Shown: positions 34,468 through 47,700 of the stretch, in pieces
Position numbering within the stretch: the first letter of the stretch is position 1
Layout: every line of letters starts with the position of its first letter
Origin: Phanerochaete sordida
Lineage: Eukaryota > Basidiomycota > Agaricomycetes > Polyporales > Phanerochaetaceae
Direction: 5' to 3'
Length of the DNA: 64,000 nucleotides
Assembly (NCBI GenBank): GCA_019973155.2
Contig: BPQB01000007.1
Coordinates: 558,001-622,000 of the forward strand
Translations under genes and position numbers: made by a program
Notes under the pieces: generated by a model
The model's database searches: none
What the model was told of the DNA's origin: nothing
What the model saw: the letters and a program-made list of their open reading frames with translations, nothing else

Positions 34468-37400
34468 TTAGCGTTTCACCATGGCAAGGAGCTTCTCCTT
34501 GTCTCCTGAAGCATCGACCAGCGATCGGAATAGCCCATGGTGGTTCTTGAGCAGTTCTGCAGGTGGCCCGAACTCCGCAATGTTGCCGGCATCAAGGACC
34601 AGCTGCAGAATTTAGAGTGAGCGTGAATGAGACAACAATCCAATAAAAACGCACGATCTTATCAAAGTCCATGATGGTCTGCAGTCGGTGGGCAATGGTC
34701 AGCAGCGTGACGTCCTTCGCGACCTCTTTTCTCAGCGACTCTTGGATGATCGTGTCGGTGTCGTAGTCTGGGTATCATGGTGAGCATGCCGAAGTGGAGA
34801 GATGGAGTGGACTAAAGCACCGATCGCAGACGTCGCCTCGTCGAGGATGAGCAGCTTACTCTGCCGCACAATTGCACGGGCGAGGGCAATGATCTGGCGC
34901 TGTCCTACAGAGAGGTTGCTTCCCCCGCCCGCAATGGCACTGTCAAGCGTCAGACGCCCCTCGTCAGTCTCTCCCTGCAGAGAGAAGAGACCGGCGGAGC
35001 GAAGGGCCTCGTTCAGGGTCGCGTCGTCGTGCTGCGAGAACGGATCGACATTCTCGCGGAGAGTGCCCGTAAGGAGCTCGGGCTAGCGGAGACACATCAG
35101 CCGGAATATTAAACCAAAGGATCTACAGCTACACGCACCACTTGAGGGATGATAGTGATGTTCGACCTCAGCGCATCGAGATTGACAGTATCGATAGGTA
35201 CCCCATCGAAGTACACCCTTCCCTTCGTTGGGATGCAGCGAAGCAGTGCGAGGGTTAGAGAGCTCTACCGCACTGGTCAGTATACTATGCGGTGCACGAT
35301 AACGGCGTATGCACCTTTCCACTGCCAGTTCGACCAACTGAGAGTGTCAATCAGAGTCAGCAATAATGAGCAGGCAATGACAAGCATACCTATTCCGACA
35401 CGTTCTCCAGACTTGACTTCGAACGAGATGTCGTGTAACACGGCTGGCCCATCCTAACAGATAATCGTGAGCTCACAGGCCATAAGACTTTGCGCTCGGG
35501 CCTACCTCGGAATATCGAGCAGAGAGCTTCTCAACTCTCAGGGATCCACTAGCAGGCCAATACGCGGGAGGGACCCCAGCGTTCGTCGGCTTGGGCTCCT
35601 GCTCAATAACCAGGTACTGATGAACACGCTCCAAGCTTCGAGGCACGGTTAAAGACGTGCACAGTCAGCAATCCGGGACACATGGCTCACCTGTTAACTA
35701 TGAAGGCGCGTGTACAGTCAGGGGAGATACTGGGCTGAAGGGCGAGGAACGCACCTTCGACTTGGAAATCGTTGATCGTTCTGATCAGCATAAGCATCAT
35801 GTTGCTGAAGCCAACTGAGCGAGACAAGTTTGAGTGTCATACTCGGCACTGAAGGTGTGATAATCACGTACCCGCCATTGCCAAGGAGAAGCCGATGTCG
35901 GAAGCATCGCGCTTGGATCCATACACCATATACACCGCGAGCAGGCCTGCTAGGATGCCCGACAAGCCTTCCGTCCGAATAGCTATCCATCGGTTGAGGT
36001 TCCTGTACACTCGAGCTGCCACGGTAAGCCGGTCGAGTCTACGGTACGACTCTTGCTTGAAAGCCTCTTGCGCACCGTACGCGCGGATGGATACTACACC
36101 AGGCTGATCAGTGGCAACACCCCATACCCGCACGAGGAATGCTCACCAAGACCAGCAATCGCAGCGCCCACGTGGCCTATGACCGGGGCCTTGGCATTGC
36201 TCATCTCGCGCTTGATGGACAGCTGCGCTTTCAGGTAGATCTTGCAGAGCACGCTCCCGATGACGACGGCTACAGCTCCTGGGCCGAGGAATACTGGGGA
36301 GATGACGGCGATGGCGCAAAATTTGAGCAGCACGTCGGCGCTGATCTCAAGCAGGAAATAGAAATTGTTCGTGACCGCGAGATCGACTGGTGATGCAAAG
36401 TCAGCAGATATAAAGGCGAGAAAGAGGTGCCGCTTACTTGATGCTATGTCTTGTGTGCAGCGAGTAATGATCCGTGAGGTGGGAGTCTTGTCCAGCCACC
36501 TAGACGACGAACGATCAACTGCGATCCAAGCGGGCGCAATATGTGAGACTGACCTCAGTGTCGCGTTGAGCACAGTGTCCACCAACATCTGATGAACGAT
36601 ACGAGAGGCTCGTAGAGTGCCAAGCGTATAAATGGTGAAACTGATGGCCATGAAGACGAAGAAGGAAGCGATAACTGCGACGTATAACGAAAGGTAGCTG
36701 CAAGAAGAGTCAGGTCAAGTATCAGCGTCAAGAGGCGAGCGCGATACTGACTGGACAACCGAGACCTGCGATGGATCGTGGGTTTCATACTGCCTGGCCC
36801 ATAACCCCAGCACCCACGAATCCATGATAGTGGCAAGACGGCAAAGCACCGTGATCGTCAAGACAAGGAACCAGAATAGAGGGAGCTCAGAAGGCTTGGC
36901 CGTGTTCGCAAACAGCATCTTGACTGTTGAACAACTTAGAAAAAATTACTGGACAACACGAACTGGGTAGAGACTCACTCGCTGCCCAGCTGACGTTTCC
37001 TTTGGCGACTTCCTCTTCGACGATCAGCTTCCCCGACGCTTTCGGCTCAGCCGCCTCCGGCTTGGCACTGCCCAAGTCTTCTTCAGCCTTCTTAAGCTGC
37101 AGTTTCTCCTTGGCAGCATCGGCCGCGAGCTTGTTATCTTTCTCGAGCGCGCTCGAAAGGGTGCCTTGGCTCTTGATGCGCCCATCCGTACCTAGCGAGA
37201 CGACGAACTCGGCTATGGGAGCCGCCAGCGCTACGTTGTGCGTCTGCGTCGAGCGATGAGCCTTCGCAGACTACATTTGTCGAAGTGCGGCACTTACAAC
37301 CAGGATGACCGTGCGGCCCCGCACGAGGTCTCCTTGGAAGCATTCCTCTACAATCGATTGCGCAGTGTGGACGTCCAAAGCCGCAAGGACCTACAAGCGT

Positions 37401-40400
37401 ATGTTTAGCAGAGAATATCGGGTATCAGTGAAAGCACTGACGTCGTCCAACAGCAAGATATCCGCTTTAGAGTAGACAGCCCGAGCGAGGGTGACGCGCG
37501 CCTGAAGGTCCGTAGTGAGGCTTCGCACTTCCTCCAAGTAATCACCTCACTGACCTTCTGACCACCGCTGCGAATGTACGTCAGAGTGATGCAGGCGATA
37601 CAGGCTGGAAACAACGTACCTGAGGGTCACTCCTTTCTCACCCACCTCAGTCTCATCCCCTGCGTCGAAGAGGGATAGGTCCCGCTCCAGTGCGCACTGC
37701 CGGACAACTACAGCAAACACGAGGATGAGAGGTTGCGCCGATGAGCAGAGAAAATGATCCATCACCTTTATCGTACCGCTCCTGCTCAAAGGGCGACCCG
37801 AATAGGATGTTATTCTGCGAGCGGGATCAGACAGAACACAGCATCTTGACCACCAGCGCACTCACGCGGATCGTCTCGTTGAGAACCCAAGACTCTTGTG
37901 CATGATACGCAATCCCGCCCGCGCGAGGCAGGCTAACGTACGAGTTCGGGCCCATCGGAAGGTAATGCATCTCCCCTGCGCACCAGCCCCGACGTCAGCG
38001 TACACGGCCAGTCTACGGAGCAGAACGACCGACCGAGCAGAGCCATGAGCAGCGACGTCTTCCCGCTGCCGGTCGGACCGACGATCAGGTTGATGTGGCC
38101 GCGCTTGAACACCAGTTCGTCATCGATGTGCAGCTTGAAGGCGCGCCGAGAGGCTCCGGGGGTGACACTGCCTGCGCCCTCGACCGACCAGCTGAATGCG
38201 GCCTCCCGGATCCCGACGACGCTCGGGTCGGGGACCGCGGCAGGGAAAACTTGTTCTTCAGAGTTGAAAGAATCTAGCAGGTCCGTCTGAGAGAAATGGT
38301 CAATGAGATGGGATGGGCGAGTGCAGAAGATTATCGTGTACCTTGTGAAGAAAGTCCGAAATTCTGTCCAGAGCCACTTTCGCTAAAACCCCAAGTTCGT
38401 TGAGAATACTCGAGGTTGCGTGTTTTAGAGGCACAAACCTTGAATGCACATCGGAACAAGCCATGTGCAGCCTCTAAAGTGCCCCTGCAAGGTCTGGAAT
38501 ACCGACATAGATGAGAAAACTTTCGAAGCTGCGGATAGTTAGTGGTCTGACGCATGAAGAAGTCCGCGAACAACCGTACCTGTAAGCTCGCCCTTCATGA
38601 CCAGACCCTGGGATCGGTGTCAGCACAAAGTAGCTGATATCAATGGATCAACGATGCACGTACGTAGATCGCAAAAGTAATGACCATCCCAATCATAGGG
38701 ATAGAGTTGCTAGAGGCGAGGGTCATTATGGCTGCACGAAGAGGGTGCACCGCTGCACTTACTTGACAATGTTGCTGAGGAGCGTGAGGAGCCTAAAGTC
38801 CCGAAGAGCCAGAAGCTCTTCCTGTCGCTTCTCGTCGATGCGCTCGCTCATCTTCTTCTGCCACCCGAAGAGCTTCACCATGCGGATGGCGCTGCCCACG
38901 ACTACAGGCGGACAGCCGTGAGGATCACATACGGCGGAGTCTCTATGGTTGCCTTACCTTCTGAAATCACTCCCACTCGAGCGTCGCTCTGCAAGGAAAG
39001 GCGAAGGTCAGATGAATTACTTGAACTGCAAGGGCCGATGACGGACCCTCGACATCTTCTTGACCTGAAGCTTCTGCGACTGGTTTGCGATGCGACCGGG
39101 GAGGTATAGCATCACGAGCATAGCCCCGACCCCTACCAGCGCGCTGGGCAGGCGTCAGCTAGAACCTATCACGAACGACCTGGATAGCTCACCTCCAGCC
39201 CAAGATGGCGTACAGGAAAACGAGGCTCAGAATGATCTGCAGCGGCGTGAACCAGACTACGACGGGTCAGGCCCTCAGCTAGAGACATTGAACAATCGTA
39301 CGCACGGATCAGAACGAAACCGTACGCAGTCTCGAGGGTGTTGACGTCTGCCGAGATCATATTGTTTATCTTGCCAATCATGCTGATGTCCTTGCTCTTC
39401 GCCGCCGCGCCGTCGTCGCCCTTGCTCTTCGCGGCAGCTGCCGAGTCGGCGTCGGTCGAGCTCTGGCCCTCGCCCGCGATAGCGGTAGCCTCGCTGTCGG
39501 CCCTGTCGTGCGTGCCCTCGTCGCCCGGCGCGGCTGCTTCTGCTGGAGAAGCGGCACCGCTCTGGCCCTTCGCGATCTCGTCCGACGAGTTCATGTCCGC
39601 CTTCAGGCGGATGCGCAGCGCGTGCTCGAAGATGAGCTCGATCAGTGTGCTCTGGATCTGCGAGAGACCGCGGAACTGGACAAGCACAGAGCGTGAGCAC
39701 GCCACGTGACTGGTTGTGGAGGAGGCGGCTTACCGTTATGTAGAAGTAACGCGCAGCGATCAGGCTGCCGGAGAGGATTCCCATGAAGAAGACGAACACC
39801 CAGAACCATGGGCGTATGGTAGCGTCTTTCCCTTCGGTTTCCAGATGACTGTCGTCCAAATGTCAGCTCAACAGATATGCCATGAAAATAAACCGGACGG
39901 ACTGCAGAATTCGGTTGACGGCGAGGGGCGAGAGAAGGCTGGAGGGAACCTACGGCGTCGATCAGTTGGAATTATCCACTAGATTTTGATGCAATGACTA
40001 CTCACCAGAAAGGTGTTGTTGATGATGATTTCGACGTAATCCCATCCTATCAGACGTCAGCGTCTTGGTGGCGGTGAACAAGACCGGTAGCCTCAACTGT
40101 ATATTCTCATTATGCCCCAAAAAAGGCTCCGGCTGGAGTGAGGAGACGTAGGATCGAGGTACTACCAAAGTTTCAGTAACCGGAGGCGGACTAGTATACG
40201 CGGACGTACGGGAGAGGTTTGCTTCGACAAGTTCTTCATCCTCTCGAAATCGCAGAGGGGCGGAAGCTGCTCCGTGGTCATAGTCGGGGAACGGTACCCA
40301 GTCCAGATGACCGGGTCCAGGAAGTTATAGAACATCAGGGACAAGATCGAGCACGTCTGCTCCGGGTTTGGCACAGGCATGGGTTCCTGCGGGAGAGTCA

Positions 40401-41073
40401 GCACGGTGCATCGCAGTTAATATGGGAGCGAACAGGCCTTCGGGTTGAACGGAATGTATTTTCGGGGAATAATCAGCGGTACCACGGCAGCCGCCACGGT
40501 GAGCACAGAGAAGCCTGCCCAGAAGAATGAGTTTGGGACATCGGCGGGTGTCAGGTAGTAGGTCGCGAGTGGCCAAATATCCCGGTAGACGTAGACGGCC
40601 CACGTCACGAAGAGCACGAAGATAAGGTGGGCGGTCGCCGTCGAGTTCCAGGCTAAAGATGTGAACGAAAGCAGCCCAAGAATTGCTGCGTATGCCTGGA
40701 CAGAGTTTCAGTAATGATAACAGAACACTGTTGAAGGATAACTGACGTATGTCGCGCACAATCCTAGCGCAGCCCATGCCGGAGGAGCCTGTGAGGACGA
40801 GAGGCTGTACGCGGATAGGCTGAGCAGTGCCAGAGACGAGAGTACTCGAACCGCGCTGAGAGCCGCAGCTGTCGGCCCGCCTAGACCTGCGATATAGGCC
40901 TTGAAAGACGAGGAAGCGCTCCGGTCGCCGACAGGCGCGTGTTCGCTCGGAACGTCTTTGGAAGGTTTCCAGACGAGATGCACGACGAACTGCCCGGCCA
41001 AGACCACCACAGAGAGAGCAGCAGCGCCTGGAGACACGTAGAGCGACTCATCGGAGAGCAATGGGGGAGGCAT
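34468..41073 (-). CDS. ABCC-type (MRP-like) full ABC transporter, copy C
   Basis: Starts [20 protein letters not shown] (ATG 41073), followed by TMD0 helices. [20 protein letters not shown] is the linker; TMD1 has [20 protein letters not shown] and a long Ala/Asp/Glu-rich insert; NBD1 has [16 protein letters not shown], a GEKGVTL-SGGQK signature and a DDV Walker B; TMD2 contains [20 protein letters not shown]; and NBD2 has [32 protein letters not shown] and [11 protein letters not shown]. The protein ends [16 protein letters not shown]. Both ATP sites look complete. Close to copy D over its whole length and in its upstream DNA, so probably the product of the same recent duplication. The exon model was not closed; length is estimated at about 1,500 aa. 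Confidence 0.88.
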
Positions 41074-41123
41074 AACGCTGAAGGACGAAGTAGCACACAT
41101 CAATCAGCCCTCAACCCTGTCGT

Positions 41124-41147
41124 TTTATAAACATCGAACTTACGCGT
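41124..41147 (-). promoter_or_regulatory. ACGCGT-TATA promoter module of ABCC copy C
   Basis: ACGCGT (41142-41147), 12 bp, TATAAA (41124-41129), then the ATG 51 bp on. The same arrangement and distances occur before copy D. An alternative reading is a 5' intron donor (GCGTAAGT) here with an acceptor just before the ATG. Confidence 0.5.
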
Positions 41148-41244
41148 CGATGCCGAGGCCGCAAGCACGCCCGCAACGCGAAACCCTGGCCGGCACAGGT
41201 GAGCTTCGGAGGCGAGTTGACGAAAATTGACTCCAGAAGACTCG

Positions 41245-41330
41245 TTCTATGAGATTTGTATTGTCGCACTCAGGACTAGCCCATCCATCAAACATCCACG
41301 CTGTTCAATACCTGGCGTTCACGCGCACAC
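41245..41330. repeat. Upstream segment duplicated between ABCC copies C and D (C copy)
   Basis: Matches 48531-48605 in the same orientation. Shared blocks in order are atttgtattgtcgc, catcaaac, a tccac-c-ttca core, and ttcacgc-cacacc. Divergence between blocks shows an older tandem duplication that included promoter DNA. Confidence 0.65.
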
Positions 41331-41781
41331 CGGAGATAGCTGTTGCCAACCGCGAGCCAGGCCCAGCAGTATCCCGGCTGCGCTCTCATGCGGCGGAAGC
41401 TCCGCGCCGCGGTATGTGCGGAGAAATTGATACCATGTCGAGTCGAGGATACGAGCAGGAGCGACGCGAGCTCGACGTTGAAACGTCGTCAACGCTCGGC
41501 GTGCGCGTGCGCGATCTGGCTTGCCCTAAACACACGCAGCCGAACCGGCCCGTGCTCATCCTCTCCCTTCGGGGCCGCACACAACGTCGCCCTGTGCATC
41601 TCATGATAGCTGACTATGTCCATGGGCAGTAAACGCGTCGCTTCCCCATATATCCATATGTTTCAGGAGCAATGTAGAGCGATATGTACAGACATCGTCC
41701 TCGGGAATGCCGACCTGCAGAGTATCGCCGAGTCCGAAAGCAAGGTAGAAGTCTCGTTGAAGGAAAAGAATGCTTCGTAGG

Positions 41782-44700
41782 TCACGCGTAGTTCGCCGTC
41801 ATGGCGTACAACTTGTCCTTGTCTCCCGATGCGTCCACGAGCGACCGGAAGAACCCAGACTCATTCTGCAACAGCTGAGCGGGAGAGCCAAACTCGACGA
41901 TGCGACCAGCGTCGAGGACCATCTAGTGCCTACGTTAGCGCAGAGGCGGAAGGAGGGGTGAAGTAGACGCACGATTTTGTCCGAGTCCATGATGGTCTGC
42001 AGACGATGGGCGATGGTCAGCAGCGTGACGTCCTTCGCGACCTCCTTCCTCAGCGACTCCTGGATAACCGTGTCGGTGTCGTAGTCTACATGCCACAGTG
42101 AGCATGTGGGGGTCGACGGACGCATTGAAGCAACGTACCAATAGCAGATGTTGCCTCGTCGAGTATGAGTAGCTTGCTCTGCCGCACGATCGCACGCGCG
42201 AGGGCAATAATCTGACGCTGTCCAACGGAGAAGTTTCCACCGCCGCTTGCGATGGCACTGTCAAGCGTCAAGCGTCCCTCGTCGTTCTCGCCCTGCAGCG
42301 AGAAGAGACCGGCGGAGCGGAGAGCCTCGTTCAGCGTCGCGTCATCGTGTTGGGAGAATGGATCGAGGTTCTCCCGGAGGGTGCCCGTGAGAAGCTCGGG
42401 CTGGCGTGGATGCGTTGCGTTAACCGGAGGCATAGGTAAGATAATCTGCAGATACACGTACCACTTGTGGGATGATTGTGATGTTCGACCGGAGCGCGTC
42501 GAGATTGACGGTATCGGTAGGTTTCCCATCGAAGTACACCTTGCCCGTTGTCAGGATGCAACGAAGTAGCGCGAGCGTCAGAGAGCTCTGTCGCCTCGGT
42601 CAGCACACCATACAACGAAGGTCAGCAGCACACATACCTTTCCGCTGCCAGTGCGGCCGACTGTGAATAAAATAGGCATCAGTATAGAGCTGGTCATAGA
42701 CAGGAAGCAACACAGGCGTACCTATCCCGACGCGCTCCCCGGACTTGACTTCGAACGAGATGTCGTGTAGCACGGCTGGTCCATCCTGACAGATAGTTGT
42801 AAACTTACAAGCTATGAGACTCTGTGCTCGGGCTTACCTCGGAGTATCGAGCGGACAGCTTCTCAACTCTCAAGGATCCGCTGGCAGGCCAATACGCCGG
42901 AGGAACGCCAGCGTCCGTCGGCTTGGGCTCTTGCTCAATTACCAGATATTGATGAACGCGTTCCAAGCTGCAGTGCGCGGTCAGAGGGGTACGTAGCCGG
43001 GAATTACGAGGGCATGGCTGACCTATTGACTAGAAATGGATGCGGGAGGTTAACAGAGACGACAAAATAAAGAGCCCGTGACACACCTTCGACTTGGAAG
43101 TCATTTATCACTCTGATCAACATAAGCATCATATTGCTGAACCCGACTGAGCGAGACAACGATTAATTATTCCACATTACAAACGCTGCGTCGACCACGT
43201 ACCTGCCATCGCCAATGAGAAGCCAATATCGGAGGCATCACGCTTGGAGCCATACACCATGTACGCGGCGAGCAAACCTGACAAGATACCCGACAGCCCC
43301 TCGGCACGGAGCGATATCCATCTGTTGAGGTTCCTGTACACCCGCGCTGCCGAGGTGAGCCGGTCGAGCCTACGGTACGACTCCTGCTTGAACGCCTCCT
43401 GCGCGCCATACGCGCGGATCGACACTGCGACAGGCTGTTCAGCTGGGCTCGCCCACACCTGAGGGACCGCTCACCGAGGCCGGCGATAGCAGCGCCGACG
43501 TGGCCCATGACTGGCGCCTTGGCGTTGCTCATCTCGCGCTTGATGGACAGCTGCGCCTTTAGGTAGATCCTGCAGAGCACGCTCCCGATGACGATAGCCA
43601 CGGCGCCGGGGCCGAGGAACACCGGCGATATGAGGGCGATGGCGCAGAATTTGAGCAGCGCGTCGGCGCCGACTTCCAGCAGATAGTAGAGGTTGTTGGT
43701 GACCGCGACGTCGACTAACGGAAGAGCATTTAGAAGTATGAGACGACAGAACCTCAAGAGAAACGTACCAGAGGCAATGTCCTGTGTGCAGCGAGCAATG
43801 ATCCGCGAGGAAGGCGTTTTGTCGAGCCACCTGAGCGTGGCACTGAGCATCGTGTCGACCAGCATCTGATGAACAATGCGGGAAGCTCGAAGAGTACCGA
43901 GTGTGTAGATGGTGTAGCTGATAGCCATCAAGGTGAAGTATGAAGTGATGACTCCGACGTATAGCAGAAGGTAGCTGGAAAAGAGAGTCAGACCAAATAT
44001 TCAGGACAGCAAGCAGATATGACACTGACTGCACAACCGTAACCTGCGACGGTTCGCCTTGCTGATACTGTCTTGCCCACAAGCCCAGTACCCATGAGTC
44101 AAGGATGGCTGCAGCACGGCAAAGCACCGTGATCGTCAGAACCAAGAACCAGAAGATAGGGAGCTCGGAAGACTTGGCGGTGTTCACGACCAACGTTTTG
44201 ACTGTTCGGTCAATGAGCATTCAAACAATGAACCACAGAGAACAACGATGACACTTACTCGCTGCCCAGCTGACATTTCCTTGGGCGACCTCTTCTTCTA
44301 CGATCAACTTCCCCGACGCCTTCCGGTCGGTGCCCTGCGACTCGGTCCCATCTACAGTCTCGTCGGCCTTCTTGAGCTGAAGCCTCTCTTTGGCAGCATC
44401 AGCTGCCAGGCGCGCGTCTTTCTCGAGGGCGCTCGAGAGCGAGCCCTGGCTCTTGATACGCCCGTCTGTACCGAGCGACACGACGAACTCGGCTATGGGG
44501 GCCGCCAGCGCAACGTTGTGGGTCTATTCCCGGCAATTCATCTCAGCGATCAAAACCCATCTAAGCTTGAACACTCACGACCAAGATGACCGTGCGCCCG
44601 TGCACCAAGTCTCCTTGGAAGCACTCTTCCACGATTGACTGAGCAGTGTGCACGTCCAGAGCCGCGAGCACCTGCGGACTCTTTCTCAGCAACATGTCAA

Positions 44701-47700
44701 GAATTGGCAAGAATTTTTCTTACGTCGTCCAGCAAGAGGATCTCCGCTCTAGAATATACCGCCCGGGCGAGAGTGATGCGAGCCTGCGGATGATAGTAAT
44801 GCTATGCAGAGCCATTAAGAAAACATCGGACTAACCTTTTGACCACCGCTGCAAGTGTACGTCAGGGCAAGTTTACAGATGAGAGTTACTAGACGTAACG
44901 TACCTCAACGTCACTCCCTTTTCTCCCACTTCGGTCTCGTCCCCTGCATCGAAGAGAGACAGATCCCGCTCCAGCGCACACTGCCGAATTACTATAAAAC
45001 GCCAAATGCCGTCAGTCATGCAGTAGAGACAAAGATTCCATGGATTACCTTTGTCGTATCGCTCTTGATCAAAGGGTGACCCGAACAGAATATTACTCTG
45101 CAGGCGGTGATCAGATTGGACGCAAGCTCCTGAACCTCCCGAACACTTACGCGGATTGTCTCGTTCAATACCCAGGACTCTTGCGCGTGATACGCAAGTC
45201 CGCCAGCGCGAGGAAGGTTGACGTAGGAGTTGGAGCCCATTGGAAGGTAATGCATTTCTCCTAGAGGTTAGGTCAGCGCAGGCGACCAGCGGACAAAATC
45301 GTTGGACCAACCGAGTAGCGCCATGAGCAGGGACGTTTTCCCGCTACCTGTCGGTCCAACGATTAGATTGATGTGGCCCCGTTTGAAGACAAGCTCGTCC
45401 TCGATATTAAGCTTGAAGGCTCGTCGAGAGGATCCGGGCGTGACACTTCCTTGTTCCCCGACAGCCCAAGTGAACGCAGCTTCTCGGATACCGATCACAC
45501 TGGGGTCGAAGATCGCGGTAGGAAGTGCTTGTTCTTCCGCAGAGGAAGAGAAGGAATCAAGGAGCTCTGTCTAAGCGTCGAGAAATGAGATTGATGTGTG
45601 AACCGGGATAGCGAATAGTTACCTTGCGCAGGAAGTCGGTGATTCTGTCTAAAGCTACCTTCGCTGTACACGCAACGCGTTAGTACCGGCTGAGTCTTAT
45701 TTAGTTGAAGCTGACCTTGAATGGAGATAGGGATCAGCCATGTGCTCCCTCGGAAGTGGAGCTGCAACGTCTGAAATACCGCCATAGACGAGAACACCTT
45801 CGACGCTACACGTTTGTGAGCCATCCACCCGAGCAGCCGAGGGCTAGGAGCACAATTACCTGTCAACTCGCCTTTCATCACCAGGCCCTACAAATAGTTT
45901 GAGCATCACGGAACAGTCAGCAAGGACTCGGAAACGGTGCACTTACATAGATCGCGAATACGATGACCATAGTCGCCAGAGGGATAAAATTACTAAGGTA
46001 GGAATTAGTCGATGGCACTGCGTGAACACGACAGTGACCGTTGCCTACTTGACGATATTGCTGACAAGCGTAAGCAGCCTCAAGTCGCGGAGTGCACGCA
46101 GCTCGTCCTGTCGCTTCTGGTCTATGCGCTCGCTCATCTTTTGCTCCCAGCCGAAAAGCTTGACCATGCGAATGGCGCTTCCCAAGACTACAGGGCGAAG
46201 AGCACTGAGTGTCACGTGCGACGAAGCCATCGGGCATCGCCTTACCTTCGGATATCACACCTACTCGGACGTCGCTCTGCACAAGGACGCGAAGATGAGC
46301 AATGTCCCGAGAGTTAGAGGCCCTAAGACGGACCTTCGCCATCTTCTCGACCTGAAGCTTCTGCGAGTAGGCTGCAAGGCGACCCGGGAAGACTAGTAGC
46401 ACAATCATGGCTCCAACGCCGACCAGCGCACTACTCAGCCATAAGTCGAGATTCGCAGAAGATAAGCTAAGCATACCTCCAGCCCAAGATCGTATACAGG
46501 AACACGAGACTTGCGACGATTTGCAATGGTGTGTACCAGACTAGATGTTTAGAACGATGAGCCTTCGGCTGGTAACAAAGCTAGTCTATACGCACTGATC
46601 AGGAAGAAGCTGTACGCGTTCTCGAGAGTGTTGACGTCCGTCGTCACCATGTTGTTGATCTTGCCAATCATACTACTGTCCTTAGCGTTCTTGATAGCGG
46701 CGCCCTGATCCTTCGCGGATGCTGCCGAGTCAGCTTTCGCGGTTGAGCTCTGACCCTCCGCTAAGGTGGCTTCGGTCTCTGCCCTGCTGTCGGACCTGTC
46801 GGGGACGCCATCATCGCCCGGTGCGGTCAACGTCTCCGTGGGCGAAGTAGGGCGGCTCTGGTCCGTCGGCTTCTCGTCAGACGTGTTCGTATCTGCCTTG
46901 AGTCGGATACGCAACGCGTGCTCGAAGATGAGCTGAATCAACGTGCTCTGGAGCTGGGACAGAGCGCGTAGCTAGCAGAGACAGGTTTGAGCCTGTCGAG
47001 TAGCCCATCGCGCAAGGAGCAGCCCACCGTCATGAAGAAGTATCGCGCAGCGAGGAGGCTGCCCGAGAATATACCCAAACAGAAGAGGGACACCCAAAAC
47101 CATGGGCGAATCGAGGCATCTCTACCGTCAGTCTCCAGGTAACTGTGCCTCGGATGTCAACAGAAGCACGACGCCAAGCCCGTCTAAACGCACTGAAGGA
47201 TCCGATTGACAGCAATCGGCGTGATCAGGTTGGAGGGCACCTAGATCATCGATATGTTGAGACGGCGGAACACATTTGAGATGAATTCACTCACGAATAA
47301 AGTCGTGGTGAGCCAAAGCTGGAGGAACTGCCATTCTACGAGACATTAATACTCGGCAGCCTGTAAAAAGCCGATGTGCGTAACTGTATAGTCTCATTAT
47401 TCCCCAGAAAAGGTGCTGGCTGGACTTCGCAGAGGCGGGATCGAGATACTGGTGCGGGCTCAGAGGAATGACGGCGAGCCCGTTCCGAGCAGACTCACGG
47501 GAAACGCAGTCTTCGACATGTTCTTCATTCTCTCGTAATCGCAGAGCGGCGGGAGCTGCTCCGTGGTCATAGTCGGAGAGCGGTAGCCGGTCCAGACGAC
47601 CTCGTCCAGGAAGCCGTAGAACAGCATGGACAAGATAGAACATGTCTGCTCCGGGTTCGGTACTGGCATGGGGTCCTGCGATGCCAGTCAGCGCGGTGCA

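Larger units (their letters stand above)
41074..41781. other. Intergenic region between ABCC copies C and D
   Basis: Holds the copy C promoter, including the ACGCGT-TATA module and a segment duplicated upstream of copy D. No gene was seen. Confidence 0.55.

Noticed and set aside
41074..41165. Possible 5' untranslated intron before ABCC copies C and D
   Set aside because: GCGTAAGT and GCGTGAGT look like donors, but a TATAAA sits at a constant distance inside and the upstream piece has no ATG, so a promoter reading was preferred; not settled.
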